A stretch of 64,000 bases of DNA from Selaginella moellendorffii (Eukaryota > Streptophyta > Lycopodiopsida > Selaginellales > Selaginellaceae): NCBI RefSeq assembly GCF_000143415.4, contig NW_003314289.1:693788-757787 (forward strand), given 5' to 3'. Below are positions 1-11,929 of the stretch, one piece after another. The position numbers and the translations under genes were made by a program. Each line of letters begins with the position of its first letter. Positions within the stretch are counted from its first letter, which is position 1. The notes under the pieces are model-generated. The model made no database searches. It had not been told where the DNA came from and was given only the letters and a program-made list of their open reading frames with translations.

Positions 1-1813
1 TAAGGGGGCAAAGTTGACGTGTGTCTGACAAATTGCGCATCACTAGGAACGTCACCTGTTCCTGCATTCATCTAAACAAATCGCTGCTGCACATTGACAT
101 TTTGGGAAAGCGGGGAGGCGTTTCTGATTCTCTCTTCTTTCACAAAAATAAAAACGATAAAACAACCATGGGGGAAGTTGAACTCGGACACAGCGGTGGT
201 GATGGGTTGCGCTTGTTCCAATTATTTTAAAGAACGGCAGATTTCTTTCATGGTGGCCAACATTTACAAATGAGAGACAAAGACGCCAACTTTCAACAAA
301 GGAAATACGACTTCATAATCTCCTTTCCATTTTAAAACCCCGAGAAGAAAGATTTTATAGAGAAAGTTTTTGGCAACATGTAAGTTATGAGGAGCAGAAC
401 AAAGCAGCCAGGCAGGCCATGCCTCCTCGCAAGGAGTCGTAATCCAAAACACGTCCAAGCAGCAGTATAGCAGGAGCAAACACACCTCCCATTCTTTTCG
501 CGACGAGATTTTTATAGACGCCCTGCAACAATCGCCAGGATTTTAAAGGCTGCCATGGATCGATCGATCGAGATCAGCGAGTAAAGTATACCGCCAGTGG
601 ATCATCCAATCGCGAAAGCCGCGTACACAGCTTCCCTCAAACAAGAGTAGTTTTTGCTTGTGTCCAGCTTGCCTTCGTTTTGCTTTCGTTTTCAAGCAGA
701 GAGACGCATGGCCCATCCCCGTGATCCTAGTTAAGAGAGAGGGAAAAACAATCAAGGATTTTGGCAATGCCACTTTGAAATGAAAGAAAAAAGTCGAACC
801 TTCGTTTCTTCTTGCTGCTCGTGGTCCATCACCTTCACTCTTTACGGCAGCTTCTTATCGTTTTCTCGCCAAACGCCGTTCCTTTAGGTAGCTTTCTCCT
901 TTCTCTGCTTCTTTTCTTTTTCATTGAGCTCCCGGACCACTCCTCCCTGACCAGGAAAATTGCAAATTTTGATGGAACTTTCGGAAGCTCGAAGAATCAT
1001 ACCTGATCTCTGGAGGAACGATGTTGAATCCTGGTCACATATAGTCGGTGCAAAGGCAGAGAAAGGAACTCGCTACTTAGCCTTCAAGCAAGTTGTGCGT
1101 GACTGCTCTCTCGTAGAGCTGGGACCAGCATTATATGGTCCCGTCGTGGGGAGTTGCTAGCCAAAAGCCACGAGTCAACTGTATATGCAGCGTAGGACCG
1201 AAACTCGCGGCAATGGAAATCTGAATAATTCACCTCAGTTATTTCGTTTTCGAAAATTTGGAAAAGACCTTACCTCATAGTGGATGAGGTCAGTTCCTTT
1301 CTCTTTCTCTCTTTTCTTCCCTTTGACAATTTGAGACGTGATGTCACTTGAACTTATGTGAGCCTGAGAAGAAGAAAAGAAAGTACTTATGTTTCCTCAA
1401 GGCTTCAAGGACACTTTTATAATTGCTGAAACCGTTCCCTTGAAACTTCTGCAACATCGGCCGAGAAGAATTGAGTTAGAATGCATGGAAAAGAAAGTAC
1501 TGAGATCTTTAGTCTAACTTACATCACTTCGATGAACTTGCGAAAATCTTGATAGCGACAATCTGTATGTCATGTTTAGCACAAGGAATATGAGAAAGAA
1601 AGAAAAAATCGTGTCTTTGAATTAAACCAGCAGTAAAACCTATGCAAGTTCCAGTTAGTTTCTCCCAGGATTGTCAAGAAAAGCGAAAAACAATAACTTA
1701 CATTAGTGAACTCGATCTCTGCTCCTTTGAGAAGGCTCCTTGATCTTCTCTCTCTGATGAAGAAGAAACGAGAAAAAAAAACACGAGAGAACGCACGATT
1801 TCGTGGATTTGAG
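1..1813. other. No recognisable gene
   Basis: Only short open frames without family resemblance on either strand. The right end, from about 1690, is the 3' flank of the 195-aa gene, and a possible small 3' exon lies near 1706-1765. I see no RNA gene or transposon ends here. Confidence 0.4.
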
Positions 1814-2401
1814 CTAGCAAATCCACTTCTCACCCCTGACTTGTTTCAGTGCCGCCACCCTCGAGTTCTCTCTAGCGATGGCTTCTTCCTTTCTAGAAAT
1901 TCTATCCTTCCATGCCGCCAGAGCCTTCTCTCTCGCCTTCTCAGCCTCTACTCTCACACTCTCACCATCGATCACTACATTCTCTAACGAGTTCTTGCCA
2001 CTAGAAAACCACCCCCTTGTACTGTGAATGTAGCGTTTGCCACTAGCCCTGTGCTCTAGAGATCCATCCCTGACTCTCTCTATCATCGTTATCCCAGCCG
2101 GAGCTTTCCGAAAGAGATGGAATCCATCGTCTTCTTCCTGGGATGGAGCAGCCACTGGACGATCTGGCTCCTCCTCCGCGCGGATAATCTCCACTGTCTT
2201 GTCCAGGAATTCGTGGAGGTGATCTTGGAGCCGAACCTGGTAGAACTTGAGGTGATGATCGTCGGCGGCGCCTTCTTCTACCTGGCGATCGATTGGCCTA
2301 GCAGCGGATGGAGTGAGAGAGCTATAATCCACGACGCAGCTGCGCAGCCGCTGCTCTTCCTCCTCCTCTTCGCTCGATTCTTGCATCGATCGCTTTCTCA
2401 T
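1814..2401 (-). CDS. Unknown 195-aa protein, copy A1 (intact), divergent partner of DUF1350
   Basis: I do not recognise the family. The start is the in-frame ATG at 2401; the frame is open further upstream but has no earlier ATG. The N-terminus has an acidic Glu run; the middle contains a segment reading LDKTVEIIRAEEEP; the C-terminal third is rich in Lys, Arg, Glu and Ala (EAEKAREKALAAWKDRISRK) and is probably helical or coiled coil. A GTGAG donor overlapping the last codons and an acceptor near 1770 could add a short terminal exon. It is transcribed away from a DUF1350 fragment whose ATG lies 178 bp off, so both share one short bidirectional promoter. Copies A2 (8.4 kb) and A3 (41.1 kb) of this gene are frameshifted, so this is the only intact copy in the window. 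Function unknown. Confidence 0.6.
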   Translation of the reverse strand: MRKRSMQESSEEEEEEQRLRSCVVDYSSLTPSAARPIDRQVEEGAADDHHLKFYQVRLQDHLHEFLDKTVEIIRAEEEPDRPVAAPSQEEDDGFHLFRKAPAGITMIERVRDGSLEHRASGKRYIHSTRGWFSSGKNSLENVVIDGESVRVEAEKAREKALAAWKDRISRKEEAIARENSRVAALKQVRGEKWIC

Positions 2402-2578
2402 CTCCAAAACCCTAGGAAGAATGCGCTCACCTCTCTGGATCCAGCAATGCGCGGCCGATCTAGACGAGCTAGCTCCGCTCCTCCAGCGCTCCAAGCTCGC
2501 ATCGATCGATCGTCTCGCTAGGGTAAAGCATGGAGGATGGAAATATTTCAAGGGTTTTTGGTGTTTGAAAGAGTCAAG

Positions 2579-3158
2579 ATGGGCGACAGGCCAGGCACTG
2601 GATTCGCGACCGCGGCAGCGTCATGGCGCCGGCGACGAGACAATCCCAGGTTTTCTAGCTTCTCGAGTTCCATGGATGACGTTACATTCTCTAGCAATTC
2701 GGAGCCGCAAGGAAAGACTGCTAGCCTCCAGCTCTATGGACAGATCGAGAAGTATGCTGGTGAAAGAATTTCGATGAATTGCCTCGTTTTCATGCTTTCT
2801 TTCCAGGGTTTTTGTGGACTCTGCGATGAAAACACAAGGAACTCTTGGACGCTGGCAGGAAATCCAAGTAAGCTCTATCTGTTTTTTTTCTTTCGCGGAG
2901 ACAGCACTGGTGATTTTGTTTTCCTTCTCCAGGGAGCATGGATTCTAAGACCGAGCAAAGGAGATCAGTTGCCCGTTTTGTGGGTGGTGCTCCACGGATC
3001 ACGTATCGCTTGTTTCTGGAACGCCTTATAGAGCCCTTAAGGACTAGCAACAGTTTCGGTGGGCAGAGAGGTGAGTTTTTCATATTGTATAGAATGATTA
3101 ACTCTTTTTCTTTTTCTTTCCATGCAGAGGATTCTTGATCATAACAATGCTATAATGC
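2579..3158 (+). pseudogene. 5' fragment of DUF1350 gene, copy A1
   Basis: Matches exons 1-3 and the start of exon 4 of the intact DUF1350 gene at 6.4-8.3 kb. Exon 1 (ATG 2579) has lost 18 residues in frame relative to A2; exon 2 (GTLGRWQEIQ) is intact; exon 3 has lost 7 bp where A2 reads GDPVGVVHF, which breaks the frame, and then 15 bp more. Homology stops near 3158, just after the ILDH-type start of exon 4, and continues as AT-rich repeat. The nucleophile-serine exon and everything downstream are absent, so no hydrolase can be made. It is part of an inverted duplication of 7.7-9.1 kb. Confidence 0.85.
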
Positions 3159-4333
3159 CATTTATTTGTTATGATAGCACTTCAAAAGACATTCTATATT
3201 GACCATTTCACCTTTAATAAGTGTCCTACTCAGCCACTTTAACCATATCATATCATTTGTTTAAATTATTATTTTGAATTAAGGACATTGTTATTCAACC
3301 TAGCAAAGAGCTTATCCTTAGCTAGCCATAAGATCACTTTGGGATTTTATATTAATACTTTGATATAGTTAGAAATAGATACTGTGTTTGCTTGACCCTT
3401 GGAGTTGTTGATGCATCCTCACACTCCACACTCCACAATGCATCTAAGTTATCCCTTTCAGCCAAGGGTTTGTAGCAATTAAGATTATGTATCCCCATCC
3501 TATTCACTATATCTTCAGTGTCATTTCCACTAAAGTATTTTAGTTAAATGTGTTAAAATTTTATATTAAATACACTAATTATGAACTTGATGGTGTGTCC
3601 AAGCTAACATCATTATTGATAACCATTGTTAAATGAGTGTTCTTATATTTTAAACCATTATTATACCCTAATGCCCTTCAAACACTAAAGAGTTGAAATT
3701 TTAACTTAACCTCTATATATACATCTACAGATGGTATTATATAGGATGTTTGGCATAACTTTTCATGTTGGTACACCAATTTTATATCCATGCTAATTAA
3801 TTTTTCTTTCTTATATAGGCTATAGTTTAGAAATTTTGTTCCTCCTAACTTCCAAGTTATCTCACTGGACAAATTAGATGATCAACTTATGATTATGTAT
3901 AAACTCCATGTTTGGTTTTACAAGTTTTCTTTTTTGAAGTCAACTCTTCAATTATGAACCTCATTCTTTTGACTTGCTAATCCCACTTAATAAGTCATTA
4001 AGTCAATATAATATAATTTACTCCTAAGTATCTATACATGTGATTATGGGATTATCACCTTAGATCCTTGGAACCTTAAAGAATAAATAGAGATAAAATA
4101 ACCACTAAAGGCTCTCTTATGAAGCAATTACCCTTTTTCCAATTGGCTAAAGGGAAAGAAATAGGGTGTGTTATATATAGTATTAGACCAAATGGCATAG
4201 GTTCGAATTATATTGATTAGTGGCTACTTAAAATATAATATACCTTTAAGCAAAGTATATTTTTACCACTAAAATTGAAATCGTGGCATTCATAAATATG
4301 TCTTTTGTCTTGGACGTAAATATCCACAATAGG
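3159..4333. other. AT-rich intergenic sequence
   Basis: Very AT-rich with no supported ORF. It begins abruptly at the breakpoint of the DUF1350 fragment and looks like degraded retroelement sequence, but I cannot assign a family. Confidence 0.5.
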
Positions 4334-4916
4334 TGTAAGCAACCAAAAGGAATGACTCGAGAGACAATCTATAGGGTTCAAATGTAAAGGGAAAGGGCCT
4401 ATGAATAAGAGTGCACCTTCTTTTCCAATCGGTTAAAGGTCTTGGGATACTTAGGGTTAAACATCCTTGGGTTTGAATAGTATTGGGTTGGGTGACTTCT
4501 CGGGAAGTCTAAACTCAGGAGCTTACAGAGTGGTTTTATGTCCGACTCTGTTGGTTGGATAAGGGAATCACACCACATGTTGATTGACATCTGGCTGGTT
4601 CAATTTGCTTCTGCTGGGCTCGACTCGAGGGGTAGGGTATCAAGAGAGCAGGGCTCTCGGGAGAGCTGCGGCTCTCAGCTTCCATTCACGAGGGCGTGAA
4701 CTTGCAGGGAAGCGTGGTAGATTGTAAGCAACAAAAAAGAACGACTTAAGAGACGATCTATAGGGTTTAAATATAAAGGGAAAAGGCCCATAAATAAAAA
4801 TGCACCCCATTTTCAAATCGGTTAAAGGTTTTGGGATATTTCGGGTTAAATGTTCTTGGGTTTGAATAAAACTGGGCTAGATGACTTCTCGGGAAGTTTA
4901 AACTTAAGAGCTTACA
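4334..4916 (+). mobile_element. TRIM-like miniature LTR retrotransposon (583 bp)
   Basis: Two direct repeats of exactly 194 bp (4334-4527 and 4723-4916) both begin TGTAAGC and end GCTTACA, the TG...CA ends with short inverted repeats expected of LTRs. They enclose only 195 bp. A purine-biased stretch (agggaagcgtggtagat) directly precedes the right repeat, as a polypurine tract would. Flanks ATAGG / ATGGG differ at one of five bases, compatible with a decayed 5-bp target duplication. No coding capacity. A third, decayed copy of the repeat lies inverted at 33573-33743. Terminal-repeat retrotransposon in miniature is the natural class; I could not identify a convincing primer-binding site. Confidence 0.8.
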
Positions 4917-4924
4917 ATGGGATT

Positions 4925-5065
4925 ATAGTATAAGTAGTCATCGGATTGGTTTCAATCCAGACCACTCGCTCCTGTATATAAACTAGGGTTGTTGGGCTAA
5001 TTGATATGCACATTTTCTGTATTCCCTTTCCATATTCTAAACACTCACAACTCTAAATTGTATTT
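4925..5065 (+). repeat. LTR relic of the 61.9-kb Gypsy family
   Basis: Shares with the left end of the Gypsy element at 61.84-62.0 kb (minus there) the series cggattggtttcaatcc, then a TGTATATAA promoter-like motif, then ctagggtt and a terminal actcaca-type stretch. Related pieces occur near 11.93-12.0, 31.35-31.43 and 39.85-39.93 kb. Confidence 0.6.
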
Positions 5066-6371
5066 AGATTTTTGTAAGGAATTAATCTGCTAGTAACCTT
5101 GTCAAAACTTGTTCAATTATGTCCACAAATGGTTTGTTAAATTGCCATGTACTTATAGAGTTACTTATAGAAGGCATATTGCAAAAAACAGATGTATATT
5201 TTAAAGGTATTTATTCTTTGTAGTCATTCACCATTTCCAAGTTTAATTAGTCACTATCCTCAGTGGCATTCCATGTTGCTAACTGCACAGTACAAGGCAC
5301 TCTAGCCTGTCTCTGGCTCTGTCCTTGAGGCTCCTGTCTTGCTCGGTATCGTTTTCCTCGTGGTCCAAAGCATCCCAAACAAACATAATCCTATCACCAA
5401 ACTGGTTGCACCAGTGCTGGAGCGAAGGAACAGTCTTGTTTTCATTGATCACTCTTCCCTTTTGCAACTGTGGAATTCTGGAATGCCAGAAGCAGCCCAG
5501 CCCAGAGTGTCCCAAAAAAGTCGCAGATACAATCCCTGACATTCATGAACACGACAAGAGCCATTAGCTACGAAGATTGCACTTAGAAACCCTAAAGTGG
5601 AAAAGGTTAATTTAAATTAATTATTTTCAGGGTTTAGTAGAGCAGTGACTGAGTTACTCATCCGCTTCTCGCTGCTCTAGAAAGCAAATCTTCCAGATCT
5701 GACCTTGTACAAAAAATAAAAGCTAGCTACACAACGCTTGATGTTACCTACAGTTCTATCCTTCTGCCATCTGGACACAAGGTCTTCCTCCACAATCTGA
5801 GGGACGTACGAGAGAGCTCACAAAAAAAGCGTCACACTCGTAGCCTTTGCTCGCAAGCTGGGAATGTAACACTTAAGAGATGAGCAGGGAAAAACTTTCT
5901 GAGATTCCATAACTAGATCTTCTACAAATGGTTGACACCAGTTTCGTTCAGCCTTCCTGCGTTCAGATCAGTCTCGTCTAAAGTATGCTAGAAATGTTAG
6001 ATGGTAGAATATGCTATATGGTTCATTACTTTTACCCACTCTAAAACTTACAGATACACTTTCTAGCTAAATTCACCAAAATCAGTCGCAAATTACCACA
6101 ACACATCAAGTTATTTTGGTGTCCCAAAACGTATTTCTGGATACTACAGATAGCCATGACAAAACCTCAAAGACAACCATACTTTCAAGGATAGAAGCAC
6201 ATAAATCATGAGCAAACTTTTCAACATCTATGAGATGCCTTTTTTGTCCATAGACCTTGCACAATTTTCACAACCATTCAAAATCTGAAGATTAGTATAT
6301 TTCCTATAGTTGTTTTGTCAACCATGCAGGGTCTAAATCAGAATTAATATACACACTTACATACATATTCG
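5066..6371. other. Intergenic, 3' flank of DUF1350 gene
   Basis: Mixed sequence. A less AT-rich island at 5279-5567 is open on both strands for about 80 codons but matches nothing I can name. The remainder is AT-rich 3' flank with no repeat structure I can define. Confidence 0.4.
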
Positions 6372-8257
6372 TTACTCAGCACGGCTTTGTATCGACAATA
6401 GCATCCACGCTGCGATTTCTTCCACCAAGTTTTCGATATCTTCCAGAAGCTGCTGGCGAAGCCGCTGAGACGCTGGATCAGATCCAAAAGTCTGCCCAAC
6501 CTCTTTGGCCACCCCTTCGAAAAGAGTGCCCGCCGCTAGCGATGCTAGCAAATCGCTTCCTCGCGTCACAGCGTCAGCCATCACGCCAGGAACCTCGGGA
6601 AATACCTGTTAAACTATCAGAAACTTTGCAAGAACTGGAGTGTTTTCTTGGAGAGAAGTATCACCTGCTGGAGAGGCCTGGCGTGATCTCCAGATAACGT
6701 CCTCACTGACAAGTCGAGGCTCATGCTCACAGCAGAGCTCGAGCTCAAGATCTTGGCCAGCTCCGGAGTTTCGTCGATCACATCGTCCTTGAAACGCACC
6801 AGTAGATTACGTCTGATGCCATAGTAGGATCTTATCTGGACAATTGACACAAACATTAGCTCAAGCGTTTCAGCAAAAGCACGAGAAACACACACACACA
6901 CACACACAAAATAAAAAAATAGTTTTGTACCAATCTAGTTGCATCTTCTACGGTTGGAGTGAAGTCTTCTTTACCGTTTGCCAGCTCCATGTACAAGGAG
7001 GGAAGCTGCTCGACAAGAGGAAGGATCTGCTTCACGAGTGGCGGACTGAGAGTTTCGAGTTGCCTCTTTGCCATTTCTGCCTATGAGAAGCAAATGCTTA
7101 AAAACACACAGCGATTGCATGAAATGTAGAACGATTACCCCGAAGCGAACGGTGGGAGAGTTGCTGATTTGTGTGAGGAGGGGCCCGAGGTTTTGAGCCA
7201 TTGGAACTGCAACCGGTGAGAACAAAGGAATTGCTTGCTTGGCCCCCTGAACAGTGCTGGGATGTTAATTATGCTTTTGAACGAGAAGAATACACACCTT
7301 GTTGTTGAAAGACATCAGAACGTTGCCTGCCCGTTCCACTGCATAACGGGCTCCTGTGACATAGACCAGAGTGAACACAGAACCTTCAAGAGGGTCGGGT
7401 CGATGGAATACAACCAATAAGAAGATGTACCAGTGCTCCTAGAGAATGCCCGACACCAAAGCTAGGCAGTGATTCCAACTGCTAACACGAACAAGCAGCT
7501 TGTAAGATGCGTTACAGAAAAAAGAACCAAACTTACAGATTGCTCTTTCAAGGCTCTTATGCAGCGATCAAACTTAAACTGCGTCTCGTCAGCGATCTTC
7601 AAGTGGTCGAAGCCACTCGCGAATGGCGTTGCTATGATCAAGAATCCTCTGCATGGAAAAGAAAAAGATGGAGAGTTAAAATCAATACGAAACTCTCACC
7701 TCTCTGCAAGGCGTTCCAGAAACAAGCGATACGTGATCTGTGGAGCAGCTCCCACAAAAACACCACCCACAAAATGGACAACTCCAACAGGATCTCCTTT
7801 GCTCGGTCTTAGAATCCATGCTCCCTGGAGAAGAAAAACAAAATCACCAGTGCTCTCTCCGCGAAAGAAAAAAAAAAAAGTAGAGCTTACTTGGATTTCT
7901 TGCCAGCGTCCAAGAGTTCCTTGTGCTTTCATCGCAGAGTCCACAAAAACCCTAGAAAGAAAGAACAAGCATGAAAACGAGGCAATTCATCGAAATTCTT
8001 TCACCAGCATACTTCTCGATCTGTCCATAGAGCTGGAGGCTATCATTCTTTCCTTGCGGCTCCGAATTGCTAGAGAATGTAACCACGAGACGTCTTCCAG
8101 ATCTTCCCCTGGAACTCGAGAAGCTAGAAAACCTGGGATTGTCTCGTCGCCGGCGCCATGACGCTGCGACGGTCGCGAATCCAGTGCCTCCCCTGGCAGA
8201 AGAAGCCGCGCAATGATCTCCTCCAGCTGGAAGGGTCGACAGTAGCGCCTCGCCCAT
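6372..8257 (-). CDS. DUF1350 family protein, alpha/beta-hydrolase-like, probably plastid-targeted
   Basis: About eight exons can be traced from ATG 8257 to the stop at 6372. In order: a Ser/Arg/Ala-rich N-terminus typical of a transit peptide; GTLGRWQEIQ; GAWILRPSKGDPVGVVHF-VGG-VFVGAAPQITYRLFLERLA; ASGFDHLKIADETQFKFDR; the nucleophile elbow GVGHSLGALVHLL (GxSxG, near 7460); ERAGNVLMSFNN; and a long helical C-terminus ending QSRAE. DUF1350 proteins occur in plants and cyanobacteria and have an alpha/beta-hydrolase look; no substrate is established that I know of. Introns are short (one carries a CA repeat near 6890). It is divergent from the partner-gene copy at 8.3 kb. It is the only complete copy of three in the window. 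Confidence 0.85.
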
Positions 8258-8295
8258 CCTGACTCTTTCAAACACCAAAAACCCTCGAAATAACC

Positions 8296-9078
8296 ATGCT
8301 TTACCCTAGCGAGACGATCGGTCGATCGATCGATGCGATCTTGGAGCGCTGGAGGAGCGGAGCTAGCTCGTCTAGATCGTCCGCGCATTGCTGGATCCAG
8401 AGAGGTGAGCGCATTCTTCCTAGGGTTTTGGAGATGAGAAAGCGATCGATGCAAGAATCGAGCGAAGTGGAGGAGGAAGAGAAGCGGCTGCGCAGCTGCG
8501 TCGTGGACTATAGCTCGCTCACTCCATCCGCTGCTAGGCCTAGAATCGAACGCCAGGTAGAAGAAGGCGCCGCCGACGATCACACCTCAGGTTCGCCTCC
8601 AAGATCAGCTCCACGAATTCCTGGACAAGACAGTGGAGATTATCCGCGCGGAGGAGGAGCCAGATGGCTGCTCCATCCCGGGATGGATTCCATCTCTTTG
8701 GGAAAGCTAACGATGATAGAGACAGTCAGGGATGGGTCTCTAGAGCACAGGGCTAGCAGCAAGCGCTACATTCACAGTACAAGGGGGTGGTTTTCTAGTG
8801 GCATGGCAAGAACTCGTTAGAGAATATAGTGATCGATGCTGAGAGTGTGAGAGTAGAGGCTAAGAAGAAGGCTCTGGCGACATGGAAGGATAGAATTTCT
8901 AGAAAGGAATCGCTAGAGAGAACTCGAGGGTGGTGGCGGCACTGAAACAAGTCAGGGGTGAGAAGTGGATTTGCTAGCTCAATTCCACGAAATCGTGCGT
9001 CTTCTCTCTTGTTTTTTTTCGTTTCTTCTTCATCAGAAGAGAAGATCAAGGGGCCTTCTCAAAGGAGCAGCGATAATG
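8296..9078 (+). pseudogene. Unknown 195-aa gene, copy A2 (frameshifted)
   Basis: Homologous along its length to the intact gene at 1814-2401. The equivalent ATG is at 8434, and the frame starts correctly (Glu run, RSCVVDYSSLTPSAARP). About 11 bp are then missing after AADDH, about 8 bp after the EEEPD motif and about 9 bp after APSQ, so the frame is lost; the C-terminal coding sequence is still recognisable to about 9078. It sits head-to-head with the intact DUF1350 gene and runs into the 3' end of the Crinkler-like gene. Confidence 0.8.
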
Positions 9079-9220
9079 TCAGTTATTGTTTTTCGCTTTT
9101 CTTGACAACGCTGGGAGAAACTAAGCGTTGCTAGTTTAATTCTTTCGTATTCCTTGTGCTAAACAGGTTCACAATGCGAACTTACAGGTTCTCGATACAA
9201 ACTTTCAGATTTTTTATACA

Positions 9221-11817
9221 TTAGCTTTGAGAACCCAGACCGAAGTCAGTCAACCACTCTTTGAGATACAAAGACACGTTATTGCCACCAATCACTCCAC
9301 ATAATGGCTGTATCGCCCCCTCAACTTTTTGCTGTTTCTGTGGGGCACCACTAGGGCGTTGACCGGTAAAATAGTTGAAACCAAACTGTTCTAGATCCTG
9401 CTCCGTATGAGGCAAAACTGCCAGTCGCAGCAGTCCATTCTCTGAAGCAAGATTTATAAGCCTGTTTAAACCTTCATCTTCGTTTTTCCTACAATTCATC
9501 AAATCGAGAGCACTTGAAATTTCACCTTGAGGAGTTGTATCAGTCCTGGATTTCATCTGTAACAAGCAAGGCATGAGCTGCCGCTTCGACTCATAATCAT
9601 TGGTGAGAAAAAACAATGCGTCTGGACGAAAGCCATCCCAGGCACCATCACCAGTCCAGAGAACCGTTGGAAATGAGTCAGCCTGCCCTTCAACGTCGTT
9701 GAGATACTTCTCAAGTGTATAACAGTCGGCGCCATGGGTGTGATTTTTACCGCACATCTTTGTCACAACTTCTGTTTCAACGCGTGCTTTCACCACCTTT
9801 GCCTTCTCAAAATATATTGCGGGAACTTGAAAAGTGCTGTTCCGCAGTTCCACACTGCGATTCCGAAGAAAGCGAGAAACAAAGTCTACAGGAGCCTTTC
9901 CGTCCAATGCGTCAACCACCATAATCCCCGCCAGCCTATCAAACTCAAGACCCACTGTCGCAAGCTGCTGCTGACAAAACTCATCAAAGCCTGTTGGCCG
10001 CCAACTACGAAAGTAATGGAAAAGAGCTCGGAAGACAGCAGGCTCCTGAAGTTTGATCCAAGTGTCTCTATCCTGCTTTGCAAAGAACTTATCCAAGTCC
10101 TCCAACGCAACACTGTTTCCACTGCTTAGCCAGGCTAACCCGAACTCCACAAGGCTCAGAGATGGATTGTTGATGTTGAGTATAGTGGATATGGACCCAA
10201 ACATCTGGTGATACACTATCACCTCTAGCTCCTTGAGCGCTGCAGCATTCCGAGTCCTTTCAAAAAACAGCTCCACATCCCTCAGAACCGTCTCATCCAT
10301 GTAGACTTCCAATCCTGATGTGTTTGGTACACCTCCCAGAGAACGACTGATTGTACTTGAGGTGCATATCTTCTCAAAAAAGGCAATCAGAAATTCTGTT
10401 GCCTGCTCCAAGGGACGCTTACTCCCAATGAAATACTCAAGAGCTGTGACAAAGAACCTGTACCTTCCTTTGTACAAATCACAGACCCTCTGCATATCAA
10501 TACCATCCACACTTTGGAGCAGTTTGCCAGCATAGAGCTTGAAGTCCTCAACAGTGATGAATCCACCAAATCCATGAAAGACAACAACAGAAGCTTTCCC
10601 CTTCAGAGTGGCAGAGATATCCCGTGCCACGGTAAGCATACTAGACCCGCTGCCTGCATAGTAGAATTGTCGAAATCCACTATTTATCAGCGCAGGCACG
10701 AGAATATCTAGGAACGATCTCATACCACTTCCAAGAGTTACCGAAGAAAATCGCTTTTCCAACCAGCGGTTTATCATCTTGCACTCGTCAAATATGATTG
10801 GACTATTCCACTTCCCTATTAAACGATCCCTCCCTATTAAACGATCGAGTACCTCCTGGAACTGACCTTCAATGGGTTTCAAATCGTCTTTAGTCCGTAT
10901 AAGGTCTAAAAGTCTACCAGTGAGCGCCTTGAACGGATCTTTGAAGTTGTACAAGTACTCGAGCGAAGGCAATGCAACCTGCTTGAAGAGCCATGCTTGA
11001 CCTGTCAAATAGCCCGTTTTCTCCACCTGCCCCAGCAAATAAAACCTGCTAATGAGCAAAGCTTTGAGACAGATTGCAGCACTAACTTCTGGAATGTCTC
11101 CAGTTGGATACAGCTCCAGCAACTTTAATGCCACTAACTTGAGATCTCCTGAACCTTCAGCTCCAATACCAGTGTCAGAGACCCCCACGAAGAAGAGCCC
11201 ACGCTGCGCTACAGCGATCTCATACAATGTCCTGGTCTTCCCTGATCCCGACACGTTGAAGAGAACGGTAAGGGTCGGCTGCGCTTTGGAAGTTCCCTCT
11301 ATGATACGCTTGGATGCTTCGAAAGGCTGGTCTAGTGCATGCCACAAGAGGCAGGGGCACTCATCTGTAGGATCTTTTGGCAGTGGGACTTTACACGTTG
11401 GGAAATTCGCCAGAAACGCATCCGCCTTGGGATATTCAAGATTTGGCTTGCGCTATCCAAGAGACTTTCTATATTTGCCACAGTCCCAACTGCTTTGACT
11501 GATTCTGCAAGAAAAAACAACGCAAGTCAAAATTTGCATGAGACACTCAAAAACGGACCAAGAGATCTAAAAAGGAAAGACAAAACAATGAAAGCCTACA
11601 TCCACAAAGGCTTACTCTTGGACTTCAGTAAGAGATCGCACAGCTGCTGCTCCTTCTTGCGCAGCTGCGCCTTGTCGTGGAGCAGCTGCTCCTCCTCCTC
11701 GGGATCATTTGGTTGCTTGAGTTTCCCCTCAATAATTTGGCCCTCAACCACAGCAATCTGCCGTTGAACTTCCTGGATTTCCCTTGACAAGCCAGAAATC
11801 GGATCATCCATCTCCAT
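9221..11817 (-). CDS. Crinkler-like P-loop NTPase plus PD-(D/E)xK-type nuclease protein, copy 1 (damaged near N-terminus)
   Basis: Exon 1 (11817-11616) encodes a Glu/Gln/Lys-rich coiled coil (REIQEVQRQIAVVEGQI). Exon 2 starts near 11504. A roughly 16-bp deletion near 11451, compared with copy 2, puts its first 50 bp out of frame; downstream about 730 codons stay open. Motifs in order: Walker A NVSGSGKT, Walker B-like PIIFDEC, VVVFHGFGGF, a CxxxxHxHGxxC-like segment, then a nuclease-like core with DGAWDGFRPDALFFL and LLQMKSR, resembling the Q-x-K active-site form. This domain order matches the Crinkler/RHS effector-type NTPase-nuclease proteins known from oomycetes, fungi and some other eukaryotes. 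An alternative acceptor near the deletion might restore a product; otherwise it is a young pseudogene. Assignment to family is by motif memory only. Confidence 0.6.
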
Positions 11818-11929
11818 GAAACAAACGCCTGGAAACAACAAATGAAAAACCTTTATACCTTTTATCTTATCCTTTTTTAAAAGTTTATCTTTTATATTTT
11901 ATAAAACAAATTTCATTTATGATTTATGT

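Noticed and set aside
1576-1833. 3' extension of the 195-aa gene beyond 1814
   Set aside because: A small spliced exon is possible but both reading phases end within about 20 codons; not confident enough to extend the CDS.
5279-5567. Open frames on both strands, with a plus-strand segment (SPNWLHQCWSEG) reminiscent of a BRCT domain
   Set aside because: Only a few residues fit and the rest of the domain is absent; reported only as an unassigned island.
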